Shown: positions 20,270 to 31,420, counted from the stretch's first letter. The stretch is 64,000 nucleotides of DNA from Dickeya chrysanthemi NCPPB 402 (GCF_000406105.1 NZ_CM001974.1:1063847-1127846), one strand, 5' to 3'. Notes: generated by a model from the sequence alone, not told the origin. Numbers and translations are program-made.

Positions 20270-21064
20270 TTAAACAAAACTGTATTTTTCGTCGGGAAAG
20301 GTTCCCTGTTCGACTTCCTGCACGTACAGGCGAACCGCCGCCCGGATATCCGCGGCTTCCGCCATGAAATTGCGGGCGAACTTCGGCGTATGGCCGCCGG
20401 TCACGCCGAGCGCGTCGTGCATCACCAGAATCTGGCCGTCGGTGACATTACCTGCACCGATACCGATAACCGGAATACTGAGCGCTTCAGTAACTCGCTG
20501 CGCCAGCGATACCGGTACACACTCCAGCACCAGTAGCTGCGCTCCGGCCTGCTCCAGCGCCAGCGCGTCTTCCAGCAGTTGGCTGGCGGCGGCTTCATCG
20601 CGTCCCTGGACTTTATAACCACCAAAGATATTCACCGACTGCGGGGTCAACCCCAGATGTCCGCACACGGGAACGGCACGTTCAGTCAACATGCGGACCG
20701 TCGGCACCAGCCAACTACCACCTTCGATTTTGACCATATTGGCGCCGGCGCGCATCAACGCGGCGGCTTGCTGGCAGGCTTGCTCCGGCGTGGCGGCGCC
20801 CATAAAGGGCAGGTCGGATAACAGCAAACAATGTGGCGCACCACGGCGGACGCAGCGGGTGTGATAAACCATATCGTCAATGGTGACGGGCAGGGTCGAA
20901 TCGTGGCCCTGCACGGGCATACCGAGAGAGTCCCCCACCAGCATGACGCGAATGCCCTGCTCGTAAAATAGCTGGGCGAAGCTAGCGTCATAAGCCGTCA
21001 AGGTGGCGAACTTCTTCTGCTCCTGTTTCCACTGGCGCAGGTGGGAAATCGTTGTCGCTTTCAT
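20270..21064 (-). CDS. panB: 3-methyl-2-oxobutanoate hydroxymethyltransferase
   Basis: First committed step of pantothenate synthesis: transfers a hydroxymethyl group from methylenetetrahydrofolate to 2-oxoisovalerate. TIM-barrel enzyme with [18 protein letters not shown] near residue 43 (metal and substrate site) and [13 protein letters not shown] near 135. 264 residues, family length. First gene of panBCD; folK-pcnB lie upstream on the same strand after 171 bp. Confidence 0.97.
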   Translation of the reverse strand: MKATTISHLRQWKQEQKKFATLTAYDASFAQLFYEQGIRVMLVGDSLGMPVQGHDSTLPVTIDDMVYHTRCVRRGAPHCLLLSDLPFMGAATPEQACQQAAALMRAGANMVKIEGGSWLVPTVRMLTERAVPVCGHLGLTPQSVNIFGGYKVQGRDEAAASQLLEDALALEQAGAQLLVLECVPVSLAQRVTEALSIPVIGIGAGNVTDGQILVMHDALGVTGGHTPKFARNFMAEAADIRAAVRLYVQEVEQGTFPDEKYSFV

Positions 21065-21235
21065 GGCAACCTTCCTGAGTCAACTCAAGGGCAGTTCAAG
21101 GGGGAATCATTCTAATGGATGGCAGGCATCAGGAACAGCGATCTATTTCTATTTGTAAAACAAGTGATTGGTATGAATCCCATATCAGCCGCGCATCGTG
21201 CGCGGCGGGAGGAGGGGAAGCACAATGGGCGGCGG

Positions 21236-21724
21236 TTATCGCTCGTCCCACCGTGTCAGGCCGTTGCGTGGCACCTGTTGTAACCGTGTCGCCAGTGCTT
21301 CTCCGTCAGGAAACACCAGCTCCATCGCCAGTTCCGCCAGCGGATAGAGCATAAACTCGCGGTTTTTCATGTCGTAGTGCGGCACGGTGAGCCGCTCGGT
21401 ATGCAGCGTCATGTCGCCAAACAACAGGATATCCAGGTCGAGGGTACGTGGTCCCCAGCGGTTTTCTTTACGCACCCGCCCTTGTTCCAACTCAATGCGT
21501 TGGGTGTTGTCCAACAACGCTTCGGGTGATAACCCGGTCTGTAATTCGGCGACGGCGTTGAGATAATCAGGCTGATCCTGCGGGCCAAGCGGGCGGCTGC
21601 GGTAGAAAGACGAGCAGCGCACCAGCCGGGTATCGTCAATCGCATCCAGCGCGTTAAGCGCTGCGCGTACCTGCTGCAATGGCTCGGACAGATTACTGCC
21701 CAAGGCCAGGTACACGCAGATCAT
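21236..21724 (-). CDS. folK: HPPK, 6-hydroxymethyl-dihydropterin pyrophosphokinase
   Basis: Folate pathway enzyme that pyrophosphorylates hydroxymethyldihydropterin. The N terminus [10 protein letters not shown] and the signature [16 protein letters not shown] are diagnostic; the DLDI acidic pair binds Mg. 162 residues. Its ATG overlaps the pcnB TGA (ATGA), so translation is probably coupled. Confidence 0.96.
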   Translation of the reverse strand: MICVYLALGSNLSEPLQQVRAALNALDAIDDTRLVRCSSFYRSRPLGPQDQPDYLNAVAELQTGLSPEALLDNTQRIELEQGRVRKENRWGPRTLDLDILLFGDMTLHTERLTVPHYDMKNREFMLYPLAELAMELVFPDGEALATRLQQVPRNGLTRWDER

Positions 21725-23124
21725 CGGATATTATCCCGGTGAACCGGTCGCTTACGCGGACGGCGCGAGCGGCGATGCGGCGTTGGGCCGTCATCCAGTG
21801 TGTTCAGCATGACCTGCTGGCGCGGCGGCGCGGCGACCTGAAATTCGCCCCACCATTGCGCCAGACGTTGCAGTTCCTGATGGTTTTCGGTTTCGGCTCG
21901 CAGGCAGAGCAAGTCATAAGCGGCCCGGAATTTCGGGTGTTCCATCAGCTTAAAGGCGCGTTTGCCCTGACGACGCGACAACCGTAGCTGCAATTGCCAG
22001 ATATCGCGGACAAGCGATGTGATGCGTTTAGGAATCGCCAGCGAGCGACACTGTTCGTCCAGTATGTCGTTCATGGCTAACGCAAACGCTTCGAAGTAGG
22101 CAAGCCCACTCTCTTGCGTCAGTTTCTGAGCGTGTTCCACCAACGGATACCACAGCATGGCGGAGAACAGAAACGCCGGGTTAACCCGCATGTCGTTCTG
22201 GATGCGTTGATCGGTATTTTTCAACACCTGCACGATCATCCGCTCCATCGTGCTTTCGCCGTTAGCGGTGAAGTAGCGACTGATCAGCGGGAACAACGGC
22301 TGAAATAGTTGGTATTCACACAGCAATCGGTAGGTGGGGTAACCGTAACCCGCTTGCAGCAGCTTCAGCGATTCTTCAAACAACCGCGCCGGCGGAATGT
22401 CGTGCAACAGCGAGGCCAGACGGGGAATCGGTTCGGCGGTGTCCTGACTGATTTGCATACCGAGTTTGGCGGCGAATCGTACCGCGCGCAGCATACGTAC
22501 CGGGTCTTCACGGTAACGGGTTTCCGGTTCGCCAATCAGGCGAATCATTCCCTGACGTAAGTCATTGAGTCCGTTGGTGTAGTCACGAACGGTAAAGTCG
22601 GCAATATTGTAATAGAGGCTATTGATGGTGAAGTCGCGCCGCTGGGCATCTTCCTCAATGGTGCCGAAAATATTGTCGCGCAGCAGCATGCCATTGTGAC
22701 CTTGCTGTGCCGCGTTTTTGGTTTCCTGCTCCTGATGTTGCTCATGGTGGCCGCGGAATGTGGCGACTTCAATCACCTCAGGGCCGAACATCACGTGCGC
22801 CAGGCGGAAACGACGGCCCACCAGCCGACAATTGCGGAACAACTTGCGAACCTGCTCCGGCGTGGCGTTGGTGGTAATATCGAAGTCTTTGGGCTTTTTG
22901 CCCAACAGCAGGTCACGGACGCCACCGCCTACCAGATACGCCTCATAGCCCGCTTTGCTCAGGCGATACAGTACTTTCAGCGCATTCTCACTAATGTCGC
23001 TGCGTGAAATAGCATGCTGGTCACGGGGAATGACCGTCATTGCCTGCGACGGAAGGTCCGCACTGGCTGGCTCATGCTCACGATTCAGTACCTTGCGGCA
23101 AAAATTAGCTACCCGGGTAAAGAT
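21721..23124 (-). CDS. pcnB: Poly(A) polymerase I, with a non-canonical start codon
   Basis: Adds poly(A) tails that promote RNA decay and controls plasmid copy number through RNA I. The nucleotidyltransferase head shows [20 protein letters not shown], and the tail is Lys/Arg-rich. The first ATG (23040, MTVIPRDQ) lies inside the conserved protein: the same frame upstream encodes [15 protein letters not shown], matching the E. coli N terminus. No ATG, GTG or TTG exists between the in-frame stop (TGA at 23142) and that segment. Initiation must use ATC (23124, six nt after GAGG) or the adjacent ATT (23127). E. coli pcnB is known to start at AUU. From 23124 the product is 467 residues. Confidence 0.92.
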   Translation of the reverse strand: MFTRVANFCRKVLNREHEPASADLPSQAMTVIPRDQHAISRSDISENALKVLYRLSKAGYEAYLVGGGVRDLLLGKKPKDFDITTNATPEQVRKLFRNCRLVGRRFRLAHVMFGPEVIEVATFRGHHEQHQEQETKNAAQQGHNGMLLRDNIFGTIEEDAQRRDFTINSLYYNIADFTVRDYTNGLNDLRQGMIRLIGEPETRYREDPVRMLRAVRFAAKLGMQISQDTAEPIPRLASLLHDIPPARLFEESLKLLQAGYGYPTYRLLCEYQLFQPLFPLISRYFTANGESTMERMIVQVLKNTDQRIQNDMRVNPAFLFSAMLWYPLVEHAQKLTQESGLAYFEAFALAMNDILDEQCRSLAIPKRITSLVRDIWQLQLRLSRRQGKRAFKLMEHPKFRAAYDLLCLRAETENHQELQRLAQWWGEFQVAAPPRQQVMLNTLDDGPTPHRRSRRPRKRPVHRDNIR

Positions 23125-23192
23125 AATACACCTCGATAATCATTGAAAAATTAGCGATACGACAAAAAATAGCGGCTAATCATAGCTCACCC

Positions 23193-24101
23193 TCAGCCCT
23201 TTGAGAATGCTGATGTTATTTCCGGCGATGTAAGGGCTGCCTCGATGGGAACTGTTGACAGCGACCAGTGCGCTATCGCCCACGCGAGCAACGCGTCCCG
23301 ATCAAGGTCCCGCCAGTGCGCCGGCAGGGGCTGGCGTAAAAACGTCAGCGCCAGCGCCAGAACCGCTCGTGGATCGCCCCCAGGCAACGCCGGCGCGTGA
23401 TTCTGCTTCGATAGCTTATTGCCGTCGGTGTTGAGCGCCAACGGCAGATGTATATAGGTTGGCGCAGGATAATTCAGTTGTTGGTACAGGGATAGCTGGC
23501 GCACTGTGGGTTCGATTAAATCCGCGCCGCGTACGATGTCGGTCACCCCTTGTTCGTGGTCGTCCACGACCACCGCCAGATTGTAGGCAAACAACCCATC
23601 GCGGCGATGGATAATAAAGTCTTCTCGCGCCAGCATCGGGTCGGCATCGATCTGCCCACGCAAGCGATCGTGAAAGTGCAGGACGGGGTGAGTCTGGCGC
23701 AGGCGCAGTGCCGCATTGTCCGGCGGCAAGCCGCGATTGCGGCAGTGTCCGTCGTAGTGTCCACCAATTTGCTGAATGCGCTGGCGGGTACAGGTGCAGT
23801 AATAGCATTTCCCCTGACGCTGCAATTCATCCAGTACCGAGAGGTACAGATCGTGGCGGCGTGACTGATACGCTACGTCGCCGTCCCAGAACAGCCCATA
23901 CTGTTCCAGTTGGCGGAGAATACGGGAGGCGGCGCCGGGCACTTCGCGCGGTGGGTCGATATCCTCAATGCGTACCAGCCAGCGTCCATGACGGGAACGG
24001 GCTTGCAGGTAACTGCCCAATGCCGCTATCAAAGAACCAAAATGGAGATCGCCGGAAGGGGATGGCGCAAAACGGCCGATATAAGAGTGTGATTCAGACA
24101 T
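23193..24101 (-). CDS. gluQRS: Glutamyl-Q tRNA(Asp) synthetase
   Basis: Attaches glutamate to queuosine in the anticodon of tRNA-Asp. It resembles the catalytic domain of GltX without the anticodon-binding domain. HIGH-like [14 protein letters not shown] near residue 11, KMSKS-like GNKLSKQNH near 231, and a zinc site from CYYCTCTRQ with GHCRNR. 302 residues, usual length. Upstream neighbour dksA is the conserved partner in enterobacteria. Confidence 0.95.
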   Translation of the reverse strand: MSESHSYIGRFAPSPSGDLHFGSLIAALGSYLQARSRHGRWLVRIEDIDPPREVPGAASRILRQLEQYGLFWDGDVAYQSRRHDLYLSVLDELQRQGKCYYCTCTRQRIQQIGGHYDGHCRNRGLPPDNAALRLRQTHPVLHFHDRLRGQIDADPMLAREDFIIHRRDGLFAYNLAVVVDDHEQGVTDIVRGADLIEPTVRQLSLYQQLNYPAPTYIHLPLALNTDGNKLSKQNHAPALPGGDPRAVLALALTFLRQPLPAHWRDLDRDALLAWAIAHWSLSTVPIEAALTSPEITSAFSKG

Positions 24102-24193
24102 ACGGCGGTATCGTGCCGGTTAGCATTAATAATGACGAGTCATAACAGGTAAAGATCCGGCGGTAGGGCGGTATGCTTTCCCGCCGGACGATA

Positions 24194-24649
24194 TCACCCG
24201 GCCATCTGCTTTTCGCGGATTTCGGCCAGTGTCTTGCAGTCAATGCACAAATCGGCGGTGGGGCGTGCTTCCAGTCGACGGATGCCGATTTCCACGCCGC
24301 AGGACTCACAATAGCCAAAGTCCTCGTCTTCGATTTTCTGCAGTGTTTTGGCGATTTTCTTGATCAGCTTACGTTCGCGATCACGGTTGCGCAGCTCAAG
24401 GCTAAACTCTTCTTCCTGAGCGGCACGGTCTACCGGATCGGGAAAGTTGGCCGCTTCATCCTGCATGTGCGATACGGTTCTATCGACTTCATCCCTGAGT
24501 TGATTGCGCCATGCTTCAAGAATACGCCTGAAGTGAGCCAGCTGAGCGTCGTTCATGTATTCTTCGCCCGGCTTCTCCTGGTACGGCTCCACTCCGGCAA
24601 TTGCGAGAATGCTCAGAGAGGATGTCTTACGGTTTTGCCCTTCTTGCAT
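24194..24649 (-). CDS. dksA: RNA polymerase-binding transcription factor DksA
   Basis: Binds the RNA polymerase secondary channel and, with ppGpp, controls rRNA, tRNA and amino acid promoters. The coiled-coil tip motif [10 protein letters not shown] and the zinc finger CESCG ... CIDC are intact. 151 residues. The start at 24649 ([11 protein letters not shown]) is set by homology and by GGAG upstream. The leader contains an unusual C6G9 tract 37-51 nt upstream of the start. Confidence 0.97.
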   Translation of the reverse strand: MQEGQNRKTSSLSILAIAGVEPYQEKPGEEYMNDAQLAHFRRILEAWRNQLRDEVDRTVSHMQDEAANFPDPVDRAAQEEEFSLELRNRDRERKLIKKIAKTLQKIEDEDFGYCESCGVEIGIRRLEARPTADLCIDCKTLAEIREKQMAG

Positions 24650-24818
24650 GTTGCTTCTCCTACATAACACGACACGCAGTATCGACCCCCCGGGGGGGGG
24701 AAAACAGGCCGCTATAAATAACAGATGGTGGTTAGGTTGGCAATGGTTCCCGACACTGGCCTGACAAAGTGTGAGGAACGGCATAATCCCACCAGATAAT
24801 ACATAACGCGTGGCAGAA

Positions 24819-25538
24819 TTAGCTCGCTGTCGTCACGTTATTGAACGGTAACGGTTCTTCTAGCGTCATGCTATCCGGACAGATATGGGCACCGTAACAC
24901 AGAATTTCAACCCCCTGCTGCCGGCAGAGTTGTAATAATTCGGCGTAATGTCGGTCAATGTGTTGCGCCGCTGAAATCTGACGGATGCCGGAATGCAGCA
25001 CGGCGAAACACAATACGGCGCGACAACCCTGTGCCGCCATCTGTTGCAGTTCCCGCAAATGCTTCTGTCCCCTGAGCGTCACCGCATCGGGAAAGTAACC
25101 ACATCCATGTTGCAATAATGTGACTGATTTAACTTCAATATAGCAGTCGGCGCGTCCGTCTGCCTGTAATAACAGATCTATCCTGCTGTTTTCCGAACCA
25201 TAGCGCACTTCGGTGCGGATGGTGGTGTAACCTGATAAATCGGTCAGTCGTCCTGCGTGCAGCGCCTCAAGCACCAGTTGATTGGCGCGCAAGGTATTGA
25301 CGCCAATCCAGTGGCCTTGTGGCGTCTGCGTCAGTTCCCAGGTGTGAGGATACTTGCGCTTCGGGTTATCCGACGTGGAGTACCAGACGGTATCGCCGGG
25401 TGAACCGCAGCCGGTCATGGCGCCGGTATTGGGGCAATGCAGCGTCAGCGGTTGGCCGTCAGGGGTAACGACGTCCGCCAGAAATCGTTTGTAACGTTTG
25501 AGTAGCGTGGCGGGTCGCAGGTGCGGGGAAAATTGCAT
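24819..25538 (-). CDS. sfsA: SfsA family protein (sugar fermentation stimulation)
   Basis: A 239-residue protein matching E. coli SfsA, with [10 protein letters not shown] at the N terminus, [11 protein letters not shown] near residue 36 and [10 protein letters not shown] near 135. The last resembles the catalytic strand of PD-(D/E)XK nucleases. Described as a DNA-binding regulator of maltose genes in E. coli, but its biochemical activity is unclear. It lies between dksA and thpR as in E. coli. Confidence 0.93.
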   Translation of the reverse strand: MQFSPHLRPATLLKRYKRFLADVVTPDGQPLTLHCPNTGAMTGCGSPGDTVWYSTSDNPKRKYPHTWELTQTPQGHWIGVNTLRANQLVLEALHAGRLTDLSGYTTIRTEVRYGSENSRIDLLLQADGRADCYIEVKSVTLLQHGCGYFPDAVTLRGQKHLRELQQMAAQGCRAVLCFAVLHSGIRQISAAQHIDRHYAELLQLCRQQGVEILCYGAHICPDSMTLEEPLPFNNVTTAS

Positions 25539-25550
25539 GAATGCTGTCTC

Positions 25551-26084
25551 TCAGGGTGTCGGCAACGGCCAGTGGGCGATAGGCTGATAATGGGTTCGGC
25601 CTGCTTCGGTGCGCGATTCATACAGAAAAAATTGCTCGATGCACACCGTCCAGTTGAACGTGGCGGCGGGCAGCGGCACCGGGCGGGTAGCGCCGCGCAG
25701 TAGCGTGATGTGCGGGTGGAAAGGCTGAGGCGGCTGGTAGCAACCGTTGCGCGCCGCCTGCGAACGCAACATATCAGCCAGTTGCAATAAGCCGCGCGGC
25801 GCCTGGCGGCAACCGAGCCATACCACGCCGGGGCGCGGCCAGTGGCCGGCATCGTTCAGATTCAGGGTGAACGCCGACTGACGGATACGCCCGGCCAGCG
25901 CGGTTAACGCCTGCATTTTGGCATCACTGATCTCGCCGAGGAAAGCCAGCGTCAAATGCAGGTTGGCCGCCGCTACCGGACGCCCGGCTTCCGGGGAGAA
26001 TTGCGCGGCGCGCCAGTGTACGATCTGCCGGCCGATATCATCGGGCAGCGACAGGGCGAAAAACAGGCGGCGGGTCGGGGTCAT
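25551..26084 (-). CDS. thpR: RNA 2',3'-cyclic phosphodiesterase
   Basis: 2H phosphoesterase (formerly LigT) that opens 2',3'-cyclic phosphate RNA ends. The two HxTx motifs are present: HLTLAFLG near residue 43 and HPHITLLR near 125. The start at 26084 (MTPTRRLFFAL) has GGAGAG six nt upstream; the open frame extends 24 codons further without a family match. 177 residues. Divergent from hrpB. Confidence 0.93.
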   Translation of the reverse strand: MTPTRRLFFALSLPDDIGRQIVHWRAAQFSPEAGRPVAAANLHLTLAFLGEISDAKMQALTALAGRIRQSAFTLNLNDAGHWPRPGVVWLGCRQAPRGLLQLADMLRSQAARNGCYQPPQPFHPHITLLRGATRPVPLPAATFNWTVCIEQFFLYESRTEAGRTHYQPIAHWPLPTP

Positions 26085-26204
26085 GGCAATCTCTCCGTTC
26101 TGCGGGGTTCCGATGCTACAATGCCCGGCGAATAAAGTTAAGGCGACGTTCTGCATCAGGTGTGGGGCGGAGTCTTCCCTTTCTTTATTCTTAAGCGTTT
26201 TTTT

Positions 26205-26246
26205 GAGCGTTATTGTTTGAACGTTACTGTTTGAACGTTATTGTTG
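26205..26246 (+). repeat. Three tandem 14-bp repeats upstream of hrpB
   Basis: GAGCGTTATTGTTT, GAACGTTACTGTTT and GAACGTTATTGTTG stand head to tail, preceded by a weaker T-rich copy. They lie about 75-115 bp before the hrpB start, in the thpR-hrpB divergent spacer. Confidence 0.85.
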
Positions 26247-26320
26247 GCGGGCGATTTTTTTTGCAAATAATAAATGATTGTTGCGCCCGTGAATTTAGCC
26301 GCATGATCACGGAGTTTTAT

Positions 26321-28762
26321 GTGAATCTACCTCCCGTCAGCGCCGTCGTGGATGACGTTATTCAGGCGTTGCATACCGCGCCGCAGGTGTTGCTGCATGC
26401 CCCGACCGGCGCAGGGAAATCCACCTGGTTGCCGTTACAACTGTTGCAGCGCGGCGTGGAGCCCGGCCGCATTATTATGCTGGAGCCGCGTCGGCTGGCG
26501 GCCAAAAACGTAGCCTTCCGGCTGGCGGAGTGGCTGGGCGAAACGCCGGGGCAGACCATCGGTTATCGCATGCGTTCGGAAAGCCGGGTCAGTAGCCACA
26601 CCCGACTGGAAGTGGTGACGGAAGGCATTCTGACCCGCATGGTGCAACAGGATCCGGCGCTGGATGGCGTCTCGCTGGTGATTCTGGATGAATTTCACGA
26701 GCGCAGTTTGCAGGCCGATTTGGCGCTGGCGCTGCTGCTGGATGTCCAGCAAGGGCTGCGTGATGACCTGAAACTGTTGATCATGTCCGCCACGCTGGAT
26801 AATTCCCGCCTGACTTCCTTATTACCCCAATCGCTTAGCGTGTCGTCGCAAGGTCGTTCCTGGCCGGTGGAACGGCATTATCAACCCATGGGTTCCCAGG
26901 ATCGCCTCGAGGAGGCGACGGCCAGGCTCATTTACCGTTTATTACAGGACGAATCGGGGTCATTGTTGGTGTTTTTGCCGGGTGTGGCGGAAATCAAACG
27001 ATTGCAGACGCTGCTGGAAAACGCGGTCTCAAGCTCGGTGGATGTCTGTCCGCTGTATGGCGCGTTGACGCTGGCGGAGCAGCAGAAAGCGATTCTTCCT
27101 GCCGCTGCCGGACGGCGTAAAGTGGTGCTGGCGACCAATATTGCCGAAACCAGCCTGACCATTGAGGGGATTCGGGTGGTGGTGGACGGTGGTCTGGAGC
27201 GCGTGGCGCTGTTTGATGTCAAAACCGGGTTGACGCGGCTGGCGACCCAGCGTATCAGCCAGGCCTCAATGGTGCAGCGTGCCGGTCGTGCCGGGCGGCT
27301 GGAGCCGGGCGTGTGCTGGCATCTGTTCACCCGCGAGCAGGCGGAACGTGCGGCGGCGCAAAGCGAACCGGAAATCCTGCACAGCGACCTGTCCGGCTTG
27401 TGGCTGGATTTGCTGCAATGGGGCTGCCATGATGTCGCGTCGCTCTGTTGGTTGGACAAGCCGCCTCAGCCGGCGTTGTTGGCGGCGGATCGTTTGCTGG
27501 CGCAACTGGGCATGTGCGATGCGCAGCAACGGCTGACGGCGGATGGGCGTAAAATGGCGGCGTTGGGGTGCGATCCGCGCCTGGCGGCGATGTTGCATGC
27601 CGCCGGGCAAGATGAAGACGCGTTGGCGACGGCGGCGTTGCTGGCCGCCATTATTGAAGAACCACCGCGCGCCGGGTCGCCGAATCTATCCGATGCGTTG
27701 CATCGCCCCGCCGGCCACTGGCAACGCCGGGCGCAACAGCTGGCGCGCCGCGCCGGCAAGGCGTCGGGTTCGGTGAATGAAAGTCTGGCGGGCTGGTTGC
27801 TATCGATGGGATTTGCGGATCGCATTGCGCGGCGGCGTGGTCAGGACGGGCGCTATCAACTGGCGAATGGTTCGGGCGCCAGCCTGCCGCCGGAAGAGGC
27901 GTTGTCGGCGTCGGAATGGCTGCTGGCTCCGGTTTTGATGCAAAATACCCACAGTGCCGATGCGCGTATCTTACTGGCACAATCGGTGGATATCGACCGG
28001 CTGACGCGGCAGCGTCCGGAACTGGTAACCGAACAGAATCTGATGCACTGGGACGAAGAAAAAGGTACGCTGCGCGCCAGTTTGAGAACGCAAATTGGCA
28101 GTCTGACGCTATCGTCCCGGCCATTAGCCAAACCGTCGGATGAGGCGTTGCAGCAGGCGATGCTCAACTGGCTGCGGGAGCAAGGTCTGTCGGTGTTGAA
28201 CTGGGACGAACCGGCGCAGCAACTGCGCCAGCGGTTACTGTGCGCCCGGCAGTGGCTGCCGGAGGTCGCGTGGCCGGCCGTTGACGACGATTCCCTACTG
28301 GCGTCGCTGGAACTGTGGTTGTTGCCGTCGCTGAGCGGCGTACGGGATCGTCGTACCCTTAATCAGGTCAACCTGAGCGAGGCGCTGTGGCGGTTGCTTG
28401 ACTGGTCGCAGCGTCAGCGACTGGAGAGCGCCTTGCCCAGCCATTACACCGCACCGGGCGGTAGCCGTTTGCCGATCCGCTATGAGGCGGAGCTGCCGCC
28501 GGTGTTGGCGGTGCGGTTGCAGGAAATGTTCGGCGAGCAGGCCAGCCCGCTGCTGGCTGAAGGACGCGTGGCGCTGGTACTTGAATTGCTCTCCCCCGCG
28601 ATGCGACCCTTGCAGATCACCCGCGATCTGGCGGCGTTCTGGAACGGCGCTTACCGCGAGGTGCAGAAAGAAATGAAAGGGCGCTATCCCAAACATGTCT
28701 GGCCGGACGATCCGGCGAATACGGCGCCAACCCGGCGCACCAGAAAATACCAGAACACATAA
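26321..28762 (+). CDS. hrpB: ATP-dependent helicase HrpB
   Basis: DEAH/RHA-type helicase of 813 residues. Motifs in order: Walker A APTGAGKST, DEFHERS (motif II), SATLDN (III), ATNIAETSLTI (V) and QRAGRAGR (VI), then HA2 and the HrpB C-terminal domain ending PKHVWPDDPANTAPTRR as in E. coli. The start chosen is GTG 26321 (VNLPPVSAV), with GGAG at good distance; ATG 26303 in the same frame is an alternative. Its cellular role is not well defined. Confidence 0.93.
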   Translation: MNLPPVSAVVDDVIQALHTAPQVLLHAPTGAGKSTWLPLQLLQRGVEPGRIIMLEPRRLAAKNVAFRLAEWLGETPGQTIGYRMRSESRVSSHTRLEVVTEGILTRMVQQDPALDGVSLVILDEFHERSLQADLALALLLDVQQGLRDDLKLLIMSATLDNSRLTSLLPQSLSVSSQGRSWPVERHYQPMGSQDRLEEATARLIYRLLQDESGSLLVFLPGVAEIKRLQTLLENAVSSSVDVCPLYGALTLAEQQKAILPAAAGRRKVVLATNIAETSLTIEGIRVVVDGGLERVALFDVKTGLTRLATQRISQASMVQRAGRAGRLEPGVCWHLFTREQAERAAAQSEPEILHSDLSGLWLDLLQWGCHDVASLCWLDKPPQPALLAADRLLAQLGMCDAQQRLTADGRKMAALGCDPRLAAMLHAAGQDEDALATAALLAAIIEEPPRAGSPNLSDALHRPAGHWQRRAQQLARRAGKASGSVNESLAGWLLSMGFADRIARRRGQDGRYQLANGSGASLPPEEALSASEWLLAPVLMQNTHSADARILLAQSVDIDRLTRQRPELVTEQNLMHWDEEKGTLRASLRTQIGSLTLSSRPLAKPSDEALQQAMLNWLREQGLSVLNWDEPAQQLRQRLLCARQWLPEVAWPAVDDDSLLASLELWLLPSLSGVRDRRTLNQVNLSEALWRLLDWSQRQRLESALPSHYTAPGGSRLPIRYEAELPPVLAVRLQEMFGEQASPLLAEGRVALVLELLSPAMRPLQITRDLAAFWNGAYREVQKEMKGRYPKHVWPDDPANTAPTRRTRKYQNT

Positions 28763-28865
28763 TTTCAGATGTTTCCCCCTTCCTTGCGCAGCGTGGGAGA
28801 CACAGAGTAGACGGCCTTGGTGGGTAACCCTGTGCCGTCAGTAACCTGATGGAGATGTCACTGTA

Positions 28866-31367
28866 ATGTCTCGGGATGACCGCGAACCTATCGGGCGCAA
28901 ACGTAGTGCGTCACGACACACTCCCCCTCGCAGGCAAGCGACGCGCCGTCGCAGGGATGATGACTACGACGACGATTATGAAGACGAGTACGAAGACGAC
29001 TATGACGATGATGAGGATGACGAGGAAGAAGTCATGAGCAAGCGGCCGCGTAAAAAGCGTCGCTGGCTGGGGTGGCTTATCCGGCTGTTCCTGATTTTTG
29101 TGGTGGTGATGTCGGTTTACGGCATTTACCTCGACGGAGAAATTCGCAGTCGCATCGACGGTAAAGTATGGCAGTTGCCGGCGGCGGTGTATGGCCGGAT
29201 GGTCAACCTCGAACCGGGTATGGCCTACAGCAAAAAAGAGATGGCTAACCTGCTCGAAGGTATGCAATACCGTGAAGTCAGCCGTATTACGCGGCCGGGC
29301 GAATTTACGGTGCAAGCCAACAGCATTGAAATTCTGCGCCGTCCTTTTGATTTCCCCGACGGCAAGGAAGGCCAGATCCACGCCAGGATGATCTTCAGTA
29401 ACGACCGGTTGTCGCAGATCCAGAACATGGACAATCAGCGCAACTTCGGTTTCTTCCGGCTCGATCCGAAACTGATCACCATGTTGCAGTCGCCGAACGG
29501 CGAGCAGCGGCTATTTGTACAGCGTTCCGGTTTCCCTGATCTGCTGGTGCAAACGCTGATCGCCACCGAAGACCGCCATTTTTATGAGCATGACGGCATC
29601 AGTTTCTACTCTATCGGCCGTGCGTTGATCGCCAACCTGACGGCGGGCCGGGCGGTGCAGGGCGGCAGTACGCTGACCCAGCAGTTGGTGAAAAACCTGT
29701 TTCTGACCAACGAACGTTCGTTGTGGCGTAAAGCCAACGAAGCTTACATGGCGTTGATCATGGATTACCGCTACAGCAAGGATCGCATTCTGGAGCTGTA
29801 TCTGAACGAGGTGTATCTCGGCCAGAGCGGCAACGATCAGATCCGCGGTTTTCCGCTGGCCAGCCTGTACTATTTCGGGCGGCCGGTCAACGAACTGAGC
29901 CTTGACCAGCAGGCGATGCTGGTGGGGATGGTGAAAGGGGCATCGCTGTATAATCCGTGGCGCAACCCGCAGGTGACGCTGGAACGTCGTAATCTGGTGT
30001 TGAAGCTGCTGCAAAACCAGCAGGTCATCGACGAAGATCTTTACAACATGTTGAGTGCCCGCCCGTTGGGGGTACAGCCGAAAGGCGGGGTGATCAGCCC
30101 GCAGCCGGCGTTCATGCAGATGGTGCGGCAGGAGTTGCAACAGCGGCTGGGCGACAAAGCCAACGATCTGTCCGGGGTGAAGATTTTCACCACGCTGGAT
30201 CCGGTATCGCAGGATGCAGCGGAAAAAGCGGTGGAAGACGGCATCCCGGCGTTGCGCGCGGCGCGCGGGGTCAAGGATCTGGAATCGGCGATGGTGATTG
30301 TCGATCGCTTCAGCGGCGAGATTCGGGCGATGGTGGGCGGTTCCGATGCGCAATTTGCCGGTTTCAACCGTGCGATGCAGGCGCGTCGTTCGGTCGGTTC
30401 GCTGGCGAAACCACCGACGTATCTGACCGCGCTCAGCATGCCGGATCGTTATCGCCTCAACACCATTTTGGTGGATGAACCGATTTCGCTGAAACAGCCG
30501 AACGGCACCGTTTGGGAACCGAAAAACTACGATCGCGAATTCCGCGGTCGGGTGATGCTGGTGGACGCGCTGACGAATTCGCTCAACGTACCGACGGTAA
30601 ATCTGGGGATGGCGGTCGGGCTGGATCAGGTCAGCGATACGTTGCAGAAGCTGGGGATCCCGCAGAACCAGATTCAGGCGGTGCCGGCGATGCTGCTCGG
30701 CGCCGTCAGCCTGACGCCGATGGAAGTGGCGCAGGAATACCAGACTATCGCCAGCGGCGGCAGTCGCGCGCCGCTTTCTGCCCTGCGCTCGGTGATTGCT
30801 GAAGACGGTAAGGTGCTGTATCAAAGCTTCCCGCAAGCTGAACGGGCGGTGCCGTCACAGGCGGCTTACCTGACCTTATACGGCATGCAACAGGTGGTGG
30901 AGCGCGGTACCTCACGCTCGCTGACGGTGAAATTCGGCAATTACCACCTGGCGGGGAAAACCGGGACCACCAACGACCTGCGCGACAGCTGGTTTGCCGG
31001 CGTCGACGGCAAGGAAGTGGTGATCACCTGGGTTGGCCGCGACAACAATGGCCCGGCGAAACTCACCGGCGCCAACGGCGCGTTGACTATTTATCGTCGC
31101 TATCTGGAAAATCAGACGCCGTTGCCGCTGGTGCTGACGCCGCCGGAAGGCATTACCACCATGTCGGTGGATGGCAGCGGCAACGTTATCTGTAACGGTA
31201 GCGCCGGCCGGGCATTGCCGGTGTGGACCGATAACCCGCAGGCGTTGTGCCAGGCCAGCCAGCCAGCGGTGCAACAGCCGACGAATTCGCCGAATGGTCA
31301 GCCACAACAAAATCAGCAGGAAGGCGGCAGCGTGCCTGACTGGATCAAGCAGATGTTCGGGCAGTAA
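28866..31367 (+). CDS. mrcB: Penicillin-binding protein 1B
   Basis: Bifunctional peptidoglycan synthase, type II membrane protein. In order: a cytoplasmic tail with a very acidic run (residues 31-55, almost all Asp/Glu/Tyr), a basic stretch, one transmembrane helix (about 68-88), the UB2H domain, glycosyltransferase with catalytic [12 protein letters not shown], then transpeptidase with [13 protein letters not shown] and KTGTTN. The tail is Gln/Pro-rich. An internal ATG at 29034 (Met57) preceded by GAGGAAG could make a shorter form like the gamma form of E. coli. hemL is convergent; the E. coli fhu genes between are missing. Confidence 0.96.
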   Translation: MSRDDREPIGRKRSASRHTPPRRQATRRRRDDDYDDDYEDEYEDDYDDDEDDEEEVMSKRPRKKRRWLGWLIRLFLIFVVVMSVYGIYLDGEIRSRIDGKVWQLPAAVYGRMVNLEPGMAYSKKEMANLLEGMQYREVSRITRPGEFTVQANSIEILRRPFDFPDGKEGQIHARMIFSNDRLSQIQNMDNQRNFGFFRLDPKLITMLQSPNGEQRLFVQRSGFPDLLVQTLIATEDRHFYEHDGISFYSIGRALIANLTAGRAVQGGSTLTQQLVKNLFLTNERSLWRKANEAYMALIMDYRYSKDRILELYLNEVYLGQSGNDQIRGFPLASLYYFGRPVNELSLDQQAMLVGMVKGASLYNPWRNPQVTLERRNLVLKLLQNQQVIDEDLYNMLSARPLGVQPKGGVISPQPAFMQMVRQELQQRLGDKANDLSGVKIFTTLDPVSQDAAEKAVEDGIPALRAARGVKDLESAMVIVDRFSGEIRAMVGGSDAQFAGFNRAMQARRSVGSLAKPPTYLTALSMPDRYRLNTILVDEPISLKQPNGTVWEPKNYDREFRGRVMLVDALTNSLNVPTVNLGMAVGLDQVSDTLQKLGIPQNQIQAVPAMLLGAVSLTPMEVAQEYQTIASGGSRAPLSALRSVIAEDGKVLYQSFPQAERAVPSQAAYLTLYGMQQVVERGTSRSLTVKFGNYHLAGKTGTTNDLRDSWFAGVDGKEVVITWVGRDNNGPAKLTGANGALTIYRRYLENQTPLPLVLTPPEGITTMSVDGSGNVICNGSAGRALPVWTDNPQALCQASQPAVQQPTNSPNGQPQQNQQEGGSVPDWIKQMFGQ

Positions 31368-31387
31368 CGACCCGCAGCCGATAAGTT

Positions 31388-31420
31388 AAAAACACGCCCG
31401 GCTTGCCGGGCGTGTTTTTT
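31388..31420. terminator. Bidirectional terminator between mrcB and hemL
   Basis: A5-flanked stem ACACGCCCGGC / GCCGGGCGTGT with a TT loop and a T6 tail, working for both strands. Confidence 0.9.

Noticed and set aside
29511..30836. Long open frame of 441 codons on the minus strand inside mrcB
   Set aside because: Antisense shadow of a GC-rich gene; His/Arg/Gln-rich composition with no family resemblance.
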